Positions 24,865-33,148 of a DNA stretch of 35,755 nucleotides are shown piece after piece. The notes below the pieces were generated by a model. It was not told the origin of the DNA, did no database searches, and worked only from the letters and a program-made list of their open reading frames with translations. The DNA lies in the NCBI GenBank assembly GCA_024743405.1, contig JANSWP010000074.1, positions 1 to 35,755 of the forward strand, in the 5' to 3' direction. Position numbers and translations under genes: made by a program. How positions within the stretch are numbered: the first letter of the stretch is position 1; every line of letters starts with the position of its first letter. Origin of the DNA: Bacteroidota bacterium. GTDB taxonomy: Bacteria > Bacteroidota > Bacteroidia > Chitinophagales > Saprospiraceae.

Positions 24865-26679
24865 CTATCGTAAAATCAAGTAATCAGGTGAAATCATTAC
24901 CAACCAGATTGCCATACGAACTCGAATTTCCCATTCGTCTTCAGGGATTGATTCTAATGCTTGAGTCAATATATTTCGAGTTGTGTCAGTCATTTGACCT
25001 GCAACTAGAATGATATTTAATCGCTCTATCAACTCTCCAATTTCAGATACTTCTTCTAGGTTCAATTCATCTGTCAATTCAAGATTCACATAACGGTCAC
25101 TATCATTCTGTTCACCAGAAAAGAAATCACGATATTCCATTACTTGATTGGTTTTCATAATCCAATCATGTAGCCTATTGGCATATCCGAGTATAGTTAC
25201 GGAATTGGTGATTTGAAATTCAGGAGCAAACATATCTGCATCATCGATTGGTCCGATAGGTTGATAATCAGGTTGGAAAAAGTTGAAGACACTAGGGGAG
25301 GCTAATGGACGTTGGAAGACCAATTTGTGAAAATCATCCATATCATTTCTAAAAGTTCCTGCATTGCTGAAAGCATTAAAAGCGCGGCAAAGTTGGGTAT
25401 ATCTAGTGATTGGCTCTCGTAGCATTCCTGCAAATGGATCATCAACCATGGCGCAATCTCGAGCTTCTTCATCCAACAAAATTGCTTTAATCACCGCTTT
25501 CATATCACCTCTGACACCTGATCCGTTATTATTGAAGGCATTTGTAACGCGACCGATGTATGCTGGAGTAGGATTTGAAGTGACTAATCGTTGAATCAAC
25601 TTTCGAGCGATAAAGGGACCTACATTGGGGTGATTGAAAAGATTATCTAAGGCATCGCTAATATCTGCTATACCATCAATGGGATTCCGATTTGGAATTG
25701 TAAAACCATTTAATAATGCTTTTTGCCCTGGATTGTGCCAAAAATCTTTCATAATCATAGGCACTGTAAAACTCAAATGTCCTTGTGGATCTTGACCAAA
25801 CAAAAAAGCGTCACCATAAGTCAATCCCGTAAATACCTTTGCGAACTCAGCAATATCATCATTATCATATGTTGGAATAGGCTTCCCTAGACTATCTAGT
25901 TTTTGAGTACCGTCATCATTTAATTCGTATAAACCGATTGTAAATAACTGCATCACTTCACGAGCATAATTTTCATCTGGAAACCGATTAAGAGAAGTAT
26001 CAGACTTAGGATTATTGACATGCGTTAAATAAACGCCCATGGCGGGATGAAAGGTTACATCTTCTAATAATTGACGAAAATTACCAAAAGAGTTGTCCAA
26101 CAGCATATCATAATAATTTGCTAAACTCAATGGTACATCGTCTAATTCAGGCAGCTCAGAAACGACAAATATTTCGCTCAACGCCAAAGCGATACGATTT
26201 CGCAATACATCCGCTTCTGTCATTGTGTATTGCCACCAAGCGGTATGCCAATAATATAATCTTGGACGAACATTATTGGGGTCACCACCATTCGAATAAC
26301 TCGAATCCAACACAAATTCGGTTAAATCTTTCGTGTATTGCTCAATGTCTAAACCTCTAGGTAAGGCAAATTGCTCCTCTATCCATTGCGAATAGCTTTT
26401 GTCCGTCATGGCTTCGATTGTTTCCAAATCAGCACCCAGGGTAGCTTGTTGGAGAAATCTTGAGGAAGCACTCATATTTGGTAAGAGTCCCAAACCATCA
26501 ATTGTTTGATCTCCAGTGTTTGAGCCTTGTGAGTCACTTGTTGTCACATTCATCCCACCGGTGTTGCCGGAACCTAAAATGACTGGATTTTGGGACAAAA
26601 GTGTTATGGGGAGAAAGGAAATTAAACCTAAAACAAAGAAACAAATAAGCTTAAAATTTGTAAAAGTTCTTTTATTCAT
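24865..26679 (-). CDS. DUF1800 family protein
   Basis: This is a 604-residue secreted protein, first gene of the probable operon. I chose the ATG at 26679 (MNKRTF); one four codons upstream (26691) is also possible. The signal peptide ends near LLSQ. DUF1800 signatures are visible in order: SSRFLQQATLGADLETIEAM, LRNRIALALSEIFVVS, HPAMGVYLTHVNNPKSD, FPDENYAREVMQLFTIGLYE, FARKLIQRLVTSNPTPAYI and AIWLVMISPDYLI. The molecular function is unknown; conserved pairing with DUF1501 implies a joint role at the envelope. No promoter box could be fixed upstream. Confidence 0.93.
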   Translation of the reverse strand: MNKRTFTNFKLICFFVLGLISFLPITLLSQNPVILGSGNTGGMNVTTSDSQGSNTGDQTIDGLGLLPNMSASSRFLQQATLGADLETIEAMTDKSYSQWIEEQFALPRGLDIEQYTKDLTEFVLDSSYSNGGDPNNVRPRLYYWHTAWWQYTMTEADVLRNRIALALSEIFVVSELPELDDVPLSLANYYDMLLDNSFGNFRQLLEDVTFHPAMGVYLTHVNNPKSDTSLNRFPDENYAREVMQLFTIGLYELNDDGTQKLDSLGKPIPTYDNDDIAEFAKVFTGLTYGDAFLFGQDPQGHLSFTVPMIMKDFWHNPGQKALLNGFTIPNRNPIDGIADISDALDNLFNHPNVGPFIARKLIQRLVTSNPTPAYIGRVTNAFNNNGSGVRGDMKAVIKAILLDEEARDCAMVDDPFAGMLREPITRYTQLCRAFNAFSNAGTFRNDMDDFHKLVFQRPLASPSVFNFFQPDYQPIGPIDDADMFAPEFQITNSVTILGYANRLHDWIMKTNQVMEYRDFFSGEQNDSDRYVNLELTDELNLEEVSEIGELIERLNIILVAGQMTDTTRNILTQALESIPEDEWEIRVRMAIWLVMISPDYLILR

Positions 26680-26691
26680 AGGAGATCTCAT

Positions 26692-27141
26692 TTTGGGTCA
26701 TGGGCAATTATGATTGAATGATTGAGCATGAAATGTTAGATTCATAGGTTCAAAATCTTTTAATTGCCACGGTGTCCTATTTTAGTTAATCCGAAATAAT
26801 TTTTTTGATTTCAATTCTGGTTCTGAGGTAGGATAATTTATTATTCTCAGAGAATTGATCGAGAGGGAAAAGGTGTTCTTAACTAGAAGTATCATTTTTT
26901 CATCAATTTGTGAGCCAAAGAAAATATTAATATTTTAAAAATTGAAATTTATATCAATATAAAATCAGCTTTGGTATTCTATTTTATAGAAAAGATAAGG
27001 TAGCATGTTGGTAGATAGTTTGGTGAGAATTGAGAAAAAATAAAACTGATTTTGATATCATCAAAACATAAAATGTGTTTACGGTTTATAATCAAAGGAT
27101 AAAACACATTTTTATGGGAGACGTGAATGATACAAGATTAC
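26692..27141. other. Intergenic stretch without a supported gene
   Basis: This is AT-rich sequence upstream of the DUF1800 operon. It must contain that operon's promoter, but no TAnnTTTG box with a good partner was found. A 32-codon ORF (27114-27212, plus) exists but overlaps a minus-strand terminator, so I do not call it. Confidence 0.4.
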
Positions 27142-27175
27142 AAAAAAAAATGATGCCGTTTGGGTGCGGCATCAT
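27142..27175 (-). terminator. Intrinsic terminator separated from its gene by an inserted element
   Basis: ATGATGCCG (27150-27158) and CGGCATCAT (27167-27175) form a 9-bp GC-rich stem around an 8-base loop. On the minus strand it is followed directly by nine T. The nearest upstream gene on that strand stops at 27489, more than 300 bases away, with the R4 repeat in between. Confidence 0.85.
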
Positions 27176-27264
27176 CAATATGTATGATTGTATGAAACAA
27201 AAAATAGCGTAAAAAGATAGTTTTAAAAACTATCAATAAATGTGTTCAGGTACTTAAGTAGTTT

Positions 27265-27482
27265 AGTAAGTGTTTGGACGAAATCAAGTTATAGATTACT
27301 GGAGCATTGCCGCAAAGCGGCTCGCTCCAGTAAATGGTGGTTTTGGAGGGGAGTCCAATTAAAAAAGCTGACTTTCAGCTTTTTAAATTGGACTCCCCTT
27401 CAAGCCTCCTCTACTGCAACGGGCGCCTTTGGCGCGATGTTGCAGTGTTTAAGTGCAACTTAATTTCTCGCTTACTTACTTA
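27265..27482. repeat. Three-hairpin palindromic element R4 (about 218 bp)
   Basis: Imperfect inverted ends carry AGTAAGTGTTTGGACGAAAT (left) and the complement of AGTAAGTAAGCGAGAAAT (right). Hairpin 1 (27298-27331) has an 8-bp outer stem ACTGGAGC, a 3/2 internal loop, a 5-bp inner stem GCCGC and an AAA loop. Hairpin 2 (27348-27398) is a 24-bp stem with one mismatch and a CTT loop. Hairpin 3 (27413-27446) is hairpin 1 in inverted orientation: outer stem ACTGCAAC, inner stem GCGCC, same loop sizes, different sequence. The left end resembles the R1 ends (AAGTGCTTGGACAGAAAT). The hairpins are much richer in GC than their surroundings. Confidence 0.85.
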
Positions 27483-27488
27483 GCAACT

Positions 27489-28094
27489 TCAATTTTTAAT
27501 GAAAATAGCTTTTTCAAAAAATCGATGGTTGTTTTCAATTTGAATAAAATATTTGCCTCTGTCTAATTTTGATAAATCAAAGGACTTTTCAATGGTCATT
27601 TGGTTTTCTATTGTTTCAGAAAATAAAATCTCGTGATTTTTATCAAAAATGGTTATTTCAGTTTGGGATGAATCTAACAAGAGCATAGAACAATTGAGGA
27701 TATTTCCTAATTGAGAAATGTTAGGTTTAAAGATTTTTCTTTCCTTCTTTTTTTTGATTTTTAAGCGACTTCTTTCAATCTTAATTTCATAAATGATAAT
27801 GGTCTGAAAATCTTCTATTTCAAAAAAATACCTGCCGTCAGGTAAATTTACGAGGTTGTATTTTTTTTTGAAACTTTTTGTCGAAGTAACATTTTGCTCT
27901 AAAAGAACGGTTGAGCCTTCATCTATTAATCGGATCTCAAAGTCCTTTTCCAAATCAAATTCTAAATATAAAATAGCTGTCTTGGCGTACCCTTCTTTTA
28001 AAATCGATTTTGGAAAAATTACTGCTCCATGGAGAGCTGAGCTGACCACAAAAAAGAAAACGGTAAATAACAGCGTTTTTAAGCGTGAATTCAT
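27489..28094 (-). CDS. Secreted protein with two tandem beta-sandwich modules
   Basis: This is a 201-residue protein with signal peptide 1-23 (LLFTVFFFVVSSALHGA). Two similar halves follow. Residues ~40-107 have IRLIDEGSTVLLEQNV, KSFKKKYNLVNLPDGRYFFEI; residues ~130-201 have ITIFDKNHEILFSETI, IEKSFDLSKLDRGKYFIQIENN. Both resemble the small Ig-like fold of T9SS sorting domains and of short secreted Bacteroidota proteins. A basic KIKKKKERKIFK stretch links them. No enzyme motif is seen and the function is unknown. It is divergent from the AraC-type gene; both promoters carry the same sequence block, so the regulator may control it. The stop lies only 7 bases from the R4 repeat, so a 3' truncation by that element is possible. 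Confidence 0.7.
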   Translation of the reverse strand: MNSRLKTLLFTVFFFVVSSALHGAVIFPKSILKEGYAKTAILYLEFDLEKDFEIRLIDEGSTVLLEQNVTSTKSFKKKYNLVNLPDGRYFFEIEDFQTIIIYEIKIERSRLKIKKKKERKIFKPNISQLGNILNCSMLLLDSSQTEITIFDKNHEILFSETIENQMTIEKSFDLSKLDRGKYFIQIENNHRFFEKAIFIKN

Positions 28095-28160
28095 GATCTA
28101 TAATTTATAAACATACTAGTTAAGCGTGATTTACTGGTACTTGCTAATCAATTTAAATGG

Positions 28161-28181
28161 TTAGTACAATTTGATACAAAA
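28161..28181 (-). promoter_or_regulatory. Putative operator copy for the secreted-protein gene
   Basis: On the minus strand this reads TTTTGTATCA, two A, TTGTAC and TAA. It almost repeats the block at 28296-28315 on the plus strand. It overlaps the end of the -7 box and the expected transcription start. Confidence 0.5.
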
Positions 28182-28184
28182 GTA
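28177..28184 (-). promoter_or_regulatory. -7 promoter box for the secreted-protein gene
   Basis: TACTTTTG matches TAnnTTTG exactly. It lies 82 bases before the ATG at 28094. No clear -33 TTTG is seen at normal spacing. Confidence 0.5.
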
Positions 28185-28292
28185 GTTAGATTGCCTTATC
28201 TAAGCTTCTAAAGAATTAGCCGATATATATTGTATTTTATCTTTAAATTATTTAATAAATACCTATTGGGTTAATATAGAACATAAATGAGT

Positions 28293-28300
28293 TAATTTTG
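28293..28300 (+). promoter_or_regulatory. -7 promoter box for the AraC-type gene
   Basis: TAATTTTG matches TAnnTTTG and is followed by TATCATTTGTAC, as on the opposite strand at 28161-28181. A second TAATTTTG at 28327-28334, with TTTG 17 bases upstream, is an alternative promoter nearer the ATG. Confidence 0.5.
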
Positions 28301-28315
28301 TATCATTTGTACAAA
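28296..28315 (+). promoter_or_regulatory. Putative operator copy for the AraC-type gene
   Basis: TTTTGTATCATTTGTACAAA repeats the block found inverted at 28161-28181, with a one-base length difference. Binding by the neighbouring AraC-type regulator is the natural hypothesis but is inference. Confidence 0.5.
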
Positions 28316-28355
28316 TAAGAAGCCTATAATTTTGCATTTGAATCAAAGTATATAT

Positions 28356-29228
28356 ATGAAAGTATTGAAGCCTTCTTTAGAGAAGATTAATCCTACGTTT
28401 GGTAGCTCGTTCACCGTTAGACAATTTGATGATCCTTGTCGAAATACTAACCCATTTTGGCATTTTCATCCTGAGTTAGAATTGGTGTTTGTAAAAGGAG
28501 GTAGTGGAAAAAGACATATTGGAAATCACCTGTCCTATTTCCACGATGGTGACCTTATTTTTATTGGTTCTAACCTGCCACATAGCGGTTTTACAGATCG
28601 ATTGACTGGTAATGAATCCGAAATTGTGGTACAAATGAAAAGCGACTTTTTAGGCTCTATTTTTTTTGACATTCCCGAAATGTTATCCATTAAATTATTG
28701 TTTGATCGAGCCAAAATGGGACTCGCTTTTTATGGAAAAACTAAAGAAATTGTAGGGGAACGACTAGGGAAACTAAAGGACTTAGAGCATTTTGATCGCC
28801 TTTTAGAGTTTTTGTCCATATTGAAAATGATGGCAGAGTCAGAAGAATACAAATTTTTAAATGTAGAAGAATATGCTTTAGAGGTAAAACAACAAGACAA
28901 TGAAAGAATAAGCGAAGTCTATCAATTTGTGCGAAAAAACTTTCAGCGTTCTATTCCTTTAGACGAAATTTCTGAAGTCGCCAACATGACGGTGCCTGCC
29001 TTTTGTCGCTATTTTAAAAAACAATCAGGTAAGACTTTTACTCAATTTGTCAATGAATTTAGAATTGTGCATGCTTGTAAGTTATTATCAGAAATGCCAT
29101 CAAGTATTACGGAGATTTCTTTTGAAAGTGGTTTTAATAATTTCTCGCATTTCAATAAACTATTTAAAGAAATAACAGGAAAAAGTCCCTCTGCGTATCG
29201 GAAGGAATTGAAACAGATTGTAGTTTAG
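28356..29228 (+). CDS. AraC-family transcriptional regulator with cupin sensor domain
   Basis: This is a 290-residue regulator. I start it at the ATG at 28356; the frame is open to a TTG at 28332, but that overlaps a promoter box. Residues ~15-95 form a cupin-like ligand domain (FWHFHPELELVFVKGGSGKR, DGDLIFIGSNLPH). Residues ~195-288 are the double helix-turn-helix: IPLDEISEVANMTVPAFCRYFKKQSG for the first and SITEISFESGFNNFSHFNKLFKEITG with SPSAYRK for the second, both well kept. The effector is probably a sugar or similar small molecule, by analogy with cupin-AraC proteins. Candidate targets are itself and the divergent secreted-protein gene, whose promoters share an operator-like block. 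The VCBS gene downstream lies beyond a palindrome cluster and need not be co-transcribed. Confidence 0.92.
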   Translation: MKVLKPSLEKINPTFGSSFTVRQFDDPCRNTNPFWHFHPELELVFVKGGSGKRHIGNHLSYFHDGDLIFIGSNLPHSGFTDRLTGNESEIVVQMKSDFLGSIFFDIPEMLSIKLLFDRAKMGLAFYGKTKEIVGERLGKLKDLEHFDRLLEFLSILKMMAESEEYKFLNVEEYALEVKQQDNERISEVYQFVRKNFQRSIPLDEISEVANMTVPAFCRYFKKQSGKTFTQFVNEFRIVHACKLLSEMPSSITEISFESGFNNFSHFNKLFKEITGKSPSAYRKELKQIVV

Positions 29229-29250
29229 TAAGACCTAGATTTTCTTTGGT

Positions 29251-29358
29251 GCCGCCAGAAAAAACCGTCCGTACGGACGGGAAAACAAAGGAGGCGAGTA
29301 CAGCAATATTGCTTGCAATTTTTGTTGTACTCGCCTCCGAAAAAGAATTTTTCGCGGC
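29251..29358. repeat. Nested palindromic cluster R5 after the AraC gene
   Basis: A 16-base perfect palindrome CCGTCCGTACGGACGG lies at 29265-29280. GGAGGCGAGTACA (29290-29302) pairs with TGTACTCGCCTCC (29326-29338). An outer pair, GCCGC (29251-29255) with GCGGC (29354-29358), extends through GAAAAA/TTTTTC with a CA bulge, enclosing both. It begins 22 bases after the AraC stop and may end that transcript. The GC-rich composition stands out from its surroundings. Confidence 0.75.
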
Positions 29359-29375
29359 GAGAGCAGCTATCTAAT

Positions 29376-29572
29376 TAGCCAAATACCACAAATATTATTT
29401 TTTCAAATGAACCTTTCTCCTTTTTTCCATGATGAAAAAAGAAGGCAAAAAATCTAGGCTGTGGATATTTTGGCTAAAATTCAATGCCCTCGCACAAACA
29501 ATCCAAATGTTCGCAAAGCTCACGTGGATAGTTTTTCTGCCCGCACACTATTGAATTTCTTAACGCCAAAAT
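29376..29572. repeat. Palindrome cluster R6 with mutually exclusive pairings
   Basis: TAGCCAAAT at 29376 and CCACA to 29390 pair with TGTGGATATTTTGGCTA (29460-29476). The same right arm (ATTTTGGC, 29467-29474) also pairs with GCCAAAAT at 29565-29572, supported by AATTCAAT (29478-29485) with ATTGAATT (29550-29557). Between them CTTTTTTC and GAAAAAAG make a small hairpin near 29430. The strings GGCAAAAAATCTAGGC and TTCTTAACG recall the R1-R3 core. No gene is seen in 29573-29801 apart from the leader of the next gene. Confidence 0.55.
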
Positions 29573-29801
29573 CTCCAATGCCACTGAGAAACCTGAAACA
29601 TTCGGTTCAACAAACAAGCTAAAAATTATCGACAACATGTTGGTTTTGAGCTTAGCCTAAGAGCCTAAAGAGGTGTCATGAACCTACCTATATAAACTCA
29701 GGAATAATATGATGCCGGTAGTAACTGGCAGACGCAATCTCCCAATAGAAACTTCCTCTCCAAAATTCACTATTTTTACCCCATATCAACCAATTTTTCA
29801 A

Positions 29802-32800
29802 ATGTCTAATCAAGTCAGATTTTCATTCCTTTTAGGTTATGTATGTTTGCTATTTGCTTGTTCAAATGATGCTCAAAATGCTTCAAAAGCAGGTTTCTCA
29901 GAATCAATGGAACAACCTTTTAGCTTACTTTCCTCAGATCAAACCAATATTCATTTTCATAATAAAATAACAGAGACCAAAGAATACAATCACCTGCTTT
30001 GGGAAGCGATTTACAATGGTGGGGGTGTTGCTATTGGTGACCTCAATAATGATGATTTGCCGGATGTTTTCTTTACTGGAAATCAAGTCTCGGATGCGCT
30101 TTATTTGAATAAAGGGAGTTTTGAATTTGAAGACATTTCCGTTTCATCGGGTATTAATTCAAAAGAGAGTTGGTCTACAGGAGTGGTGATGGTAGATGTA
30201 AATGGTGATGGTTGGTTGGATATTTATGTGAGTCGAAGTTGGTGGGATATGGATGCCGGAAATGCAGAGAAACGCGCCAATTTATTATGGATTAATAACC
30301 GAAATTTGACATTTACGGAAAGTGCAAAAGCTTATGGTTTAGATGATTCTGGATATTCGACACAAGCCAATTTTTTTGATTACGATTTGGACGGAGACTT
30401 AGATTGTTATGTATTGAATACGCCTTCTCATAATTTCAACCAGAAATTACAATATGCTCAAAATCAAGCCTTCCCGTATGAAGTAAGTGACCACCTCTAT
30501 CGAAATGACCAAAATAAATTTATTGATGTTACCAAAGAATCAGGTATTGAAAGTTATCCTTATGGATTAGGAATCGTAAGCCTAGACATCAATTTTGATG
30601 CCTTCCCTGATCTGTATATTGCCAATGATTTTGAAAAACCTGATCGCTTTTTAATTAATAATCGTGATGGGACTTTTAAGGATGAAATTCATGAGCGAAT
30701 GAAGCATATTTCCCTCTTTTCGATGGGGGTAGATGCGGCTGATTTCAATCAAGATGGTTTTCTCGATATCGCTGTTTTAGATATGCAAACAGCCGATCAT
30801 TATCGTGCCAAAACAAACATGAAAAGCATGAATGTTACGGAGTTTTGGCGAAATGTACGTAAAGGATACCACTATCAATACATGTCGAATATGCTCCAAA
30901 TGAATCGCGGGGCTGGCTTTTTTAGTGAGATTGGACAGTTTGCTGGTATGGCAAAAACGGATTGGAGTTGGTCTATTTTAATGGCGGATTTAGACAATGA
31001 TACGCGCACGGATATTTTCGTAACCAATGGCATTAATAAGGACATTCGAAATAATGATTTTTTGAAAAAAGCGGAGGCAAATTCTGAAGGAGATTTGTTT
31101 CAAAAATCTAGTGCTGCACCTTCTCAGCCTTTGCCTAATTTTGCTTTTAAAAACAATGGAGACTTAACATTTGAAGACGTTTCAGAATCGTGGAATTTGA
31201 ATCAGAAAAGCTTTTCCCATGGAGCTGCTTACGCCGATTTGGATTTGGATGGCGATCTTGATTTAGTGGTTAATAATACGAGTGAAAAGGCATTTATTTA
31301 CCGCAATAATTCAAATAGTAATTATTTGAGAATCAAAATATTAGGTTGGGGTAATAATCCAAGAGGGTTGGGTACAAAAGCCATTGTTCATCATGGAGAT
31401 ACAAAACAATATCAAGATTTGACAAATGTTCGTGGTTTTCAGTCTTCCAGTGAGGCGGTTTTCCATTTTGGATTGGGAAATTATGAAAAAGCGGATACCG
31501 TTTTTGTTATTTTTCCTGATGGGAAAATGCATCGACTGGAAAATGTAAAAGCTAATCAATATTTAATCCTAGATTATGCAAAAGCAAATGATCTTGTAAA
31601 AGCATTGCCCTCTAAAAAAACGATTTTTACAAAGTTAAGTGCTCCACAAACAGGAATTGATTTCAAACATGTAGAGAATGGGTTTAATGACTTTGAGCGC
31701 GAAATTTTATTACCCCATAAACAATCGACAAAAGGGCCTTTTATTTCTGTTGGTGATGTGAATGATGATAATTTGGACGACTTTTTTGTTGGCGGAGCGA
31801 GTGGTCAATCGGGTAAACTCTTTATTCAAAAAAAGGATGGAAGTTTTCAGAAAAAAGAAAACCAGCCTTGGGAAATGGATTCAGAAAAGGAGGATATAGG
31901 CTCTGTATTCGTTGATTTTGAGAATGACGGAGATCTAGATTTGTTGGTTGCAAGTGGCGGAAGTGAATTTGATTCGCCTAATAAGCATTATAACAATAGA
32001 CTTTATTTGAATGATGGGAATGGGACTTTCTCCGCAACGTCCTCCATTTTTTCCGACCAAAAAGTGAATTCATCATGTGTTGTGGTTGGTTTTGATGATG
32101 AAAAGACCCCTGATATTTTTATCGGAGGTAGTGTAAGACCTGGCGCTTATCCAAAAAATGAACCTTCAGAGTGGTTTATTAATGATTCAGGTGAATATCT
32201 TGAATTTTCTGGCGGTCTAAAAGATATTGGGATGGTCACGGATGCCGTTTGGGCGGATTTTGATGGTGATAAAATGCAAGATTTGATTGTTGTTGGAGAG
32301 TGGATGTATCCGGTTTTTTTCAAAAGATTAGGTAAAAAGCATTTTGAAAAAGTAGAAATAATCTCTAAAGAAAAGACCGGTTGGTGGCAAAGTATTGTCT
32401 CTGAAGATATTGATAATGATGGAGATATGGATTTGATTTGTGGCAATGTCGGTATGAATAATAAATATCGAGCTTCTGCGAAAAAGCCACTTTTGGTCTA
32501 TGGGAATGATTTCGATAATAACGAAACCAACGATATTGTTTTGGCAAAAACTTCCGAATTTGGAACGTTACCCGTACGCGGTCGAGAGTGTTCTTCGGAG
32601 CAAATGCCTTTCATTTCTGAGAAATTTCCCACCTACGATGCCTTTGCGAAAGCAACTTTGACTGATATTTTGGGTGAAACCGGTCTAGAAAACGCTATTC
32701 ATCGGGAAGTTCGCGAATTTCAAAGTGGAGTGTTTCGCAATGATGGAGGAAATTTTGAATTTATCCCTTTTCCCAATCTGGCCCAAATTGCGCCTGTAAT

Positions 32801-33083
32801 GGATATGTTAGCGATTGATTTAAATAAAGATGGGCTAAAAGATCTCATTTTAGCAGGTAATTTATTTAATGCTGAAGTCGAAACGGTAAGACATGATGCG
32901 AATAATGGATTGGTTTTAATTAATAAGGGAAATGCTCAATTTGAACCCATGACAATGCTCGAAAGTGGTTTGTATCTGCCCGGAAATGTGAAGAGTTTAG
33001 CAAAGGTTAAAACTCAAAAAGGTACTTTGATTTTGGCAGGTGTCAACGATAATATTTTGGAGGTTTTTCGGATTGACAAATGA
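29802..33083 (+). CDS. VCBS/FG-GAP repeat lipoprotein with ASPIC-UnbV domain
   Basis: I start this 1093-residue lipoprotein at the ATG at 29802, because the signal MSNQVRFSFLLGYVCLLFAC with its lipobox follows directly; the frame is open to an ATG at 29709. At least twelve Ca-binding FG-GAP/VCBS motifs are visible (for example DLNNDDLPDVFF, DVNGDGWLDIYV, DYDLDGDLDCYV, DFNQDGFLDIAV, DLDLDGDLDLVV, DVNDDNLDDFFV, DFENDGDLDLLV, DIDNDGDMDLIC, DLNKDGLKDLIL). They imply propeller domains on both sides of the ASPIC/UnbV domain at about 506-591 (NYLRIKILGWGNNPRGLGTK, DLTNVRGFQSSSEAVFHFGL). Homologues in Bacteroidota often sit beside SusC/SusD systems; none is in this window. Its likely role is at the outer membrane, ligand unknown. 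Confidence 0.9.
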   Translation: MSNQVRFSFLLGYVCLLFACSNDAQNASKAGFSESMEQPFSLLSSDQTNIHFHNKITETKEYNHLLWEAIYNGGGVAIGDLNNDDLPDVFFTGNQVSDALYLNKGSFEFEDISVSSGINSKESWSTGVVMVDVNGDGWLDIYVSRSWWDMDAGNAEKRANLLWINNRNLTFTESAKAYGLDDSGYSTQANFFDYDLDGDLDCYVLNTPSHNFNQKLQYAQNQAFPYEVSDHLYRNDQNKFIDVTKESGIESYPYGLGIVSLDINFDAFPDLYIANDFEKPDRFLINNRDGTFKDEIHERMKHISLFSMGVDAADFNQDGFLDIAVLDMQTADHYRAKTNMKSMNVTEFWRNVRKGYHYQYMSNMLQMNRGAGFFSEIGQFAGMAKTDWSWSILMADLDNDTRTDIFVTNGINKDIRNNDFLKKAEANSEGDLFQKSSAAPSQPLPNFAFKNNGDLTFEDVSESWNLNQKSFSHGAAYADLDLDGDLDLVVNNTSEKAFIYRNNSNSNYLRIKILGWGNNPRGLGTKAIVHHGDTKQYQDLTNVRGFQSSSEAVFHFGLGNYEKADTVFVIFPDGKMHRLENVKANQYLILDYAKANDLVKALPSKKTIFTKLSAPQTGIDFKHVENGFNDFEREILLPHKQSTKGPFISVGDVNDDNLDDFFVGGASGQSGKLFIQKKDGSFQKKENQPWEMDSEKEDIGSVFVDFENDGDLDLLVASGGSEFDSPNKHYNNRLYLNDGNGTFSATSSIFSDQKVNSSCVVVGFDDEKTPDIFIGGSVRPGAYPKNEPSEWFINDSGEYLEFSGGLKDIGMVTDAVWADFDGDKMQDLIVVGEWMYPVFFKRLGKKHFEKVEIISKEKTGWWQSIVSEDIDNDGDMDLICGNVGMNNKYRASAKKPLLVYGNDFDNNETNDIVLAKTSEFGTLPVRGRECSSEQMPFISEKFPTYDAFAKATLTDILGETGLENAIHREVREFQSGVFRNDGGNFEFIPFPNLAQIAPVMDMLAIDLNKDGLKDLILAGNLFNAEVETVRHDANNGLVLINKGNAQFEPMTMLESGLYLPGNVKSLAKVKTQKGTLILAGVNDNILEVFRIDK

Positions 33084-33148
33084 TAGGTTTTAGATAATGC
33101 TTTTCCAATAATATTCTTGTTCTTTGTTTTTCAAAATTTAAATCCACT

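Noticed and set aside
27114-27212. 32-codon plus-strand ORF with a Cys-containing hydrophobic end
   Set aside because: It runs through the intrinsic terminator of the opposite strand, has no promoter box, and no recognisable peptide-maturation genes are nearby.
27265-27482. Reading R4 as a CRISPR or tandem-repeat array
   Set aside because: The repeats are inverted, not direct, and there are no spacers or cas genes.
29709-29801. Upstream ATG at 29709 as the start of the VCBS lipoprotein
   Set aside because: It would place 31 polar residues before a clean lipoprotein signal peptide; the ATG at 29802 fits better.
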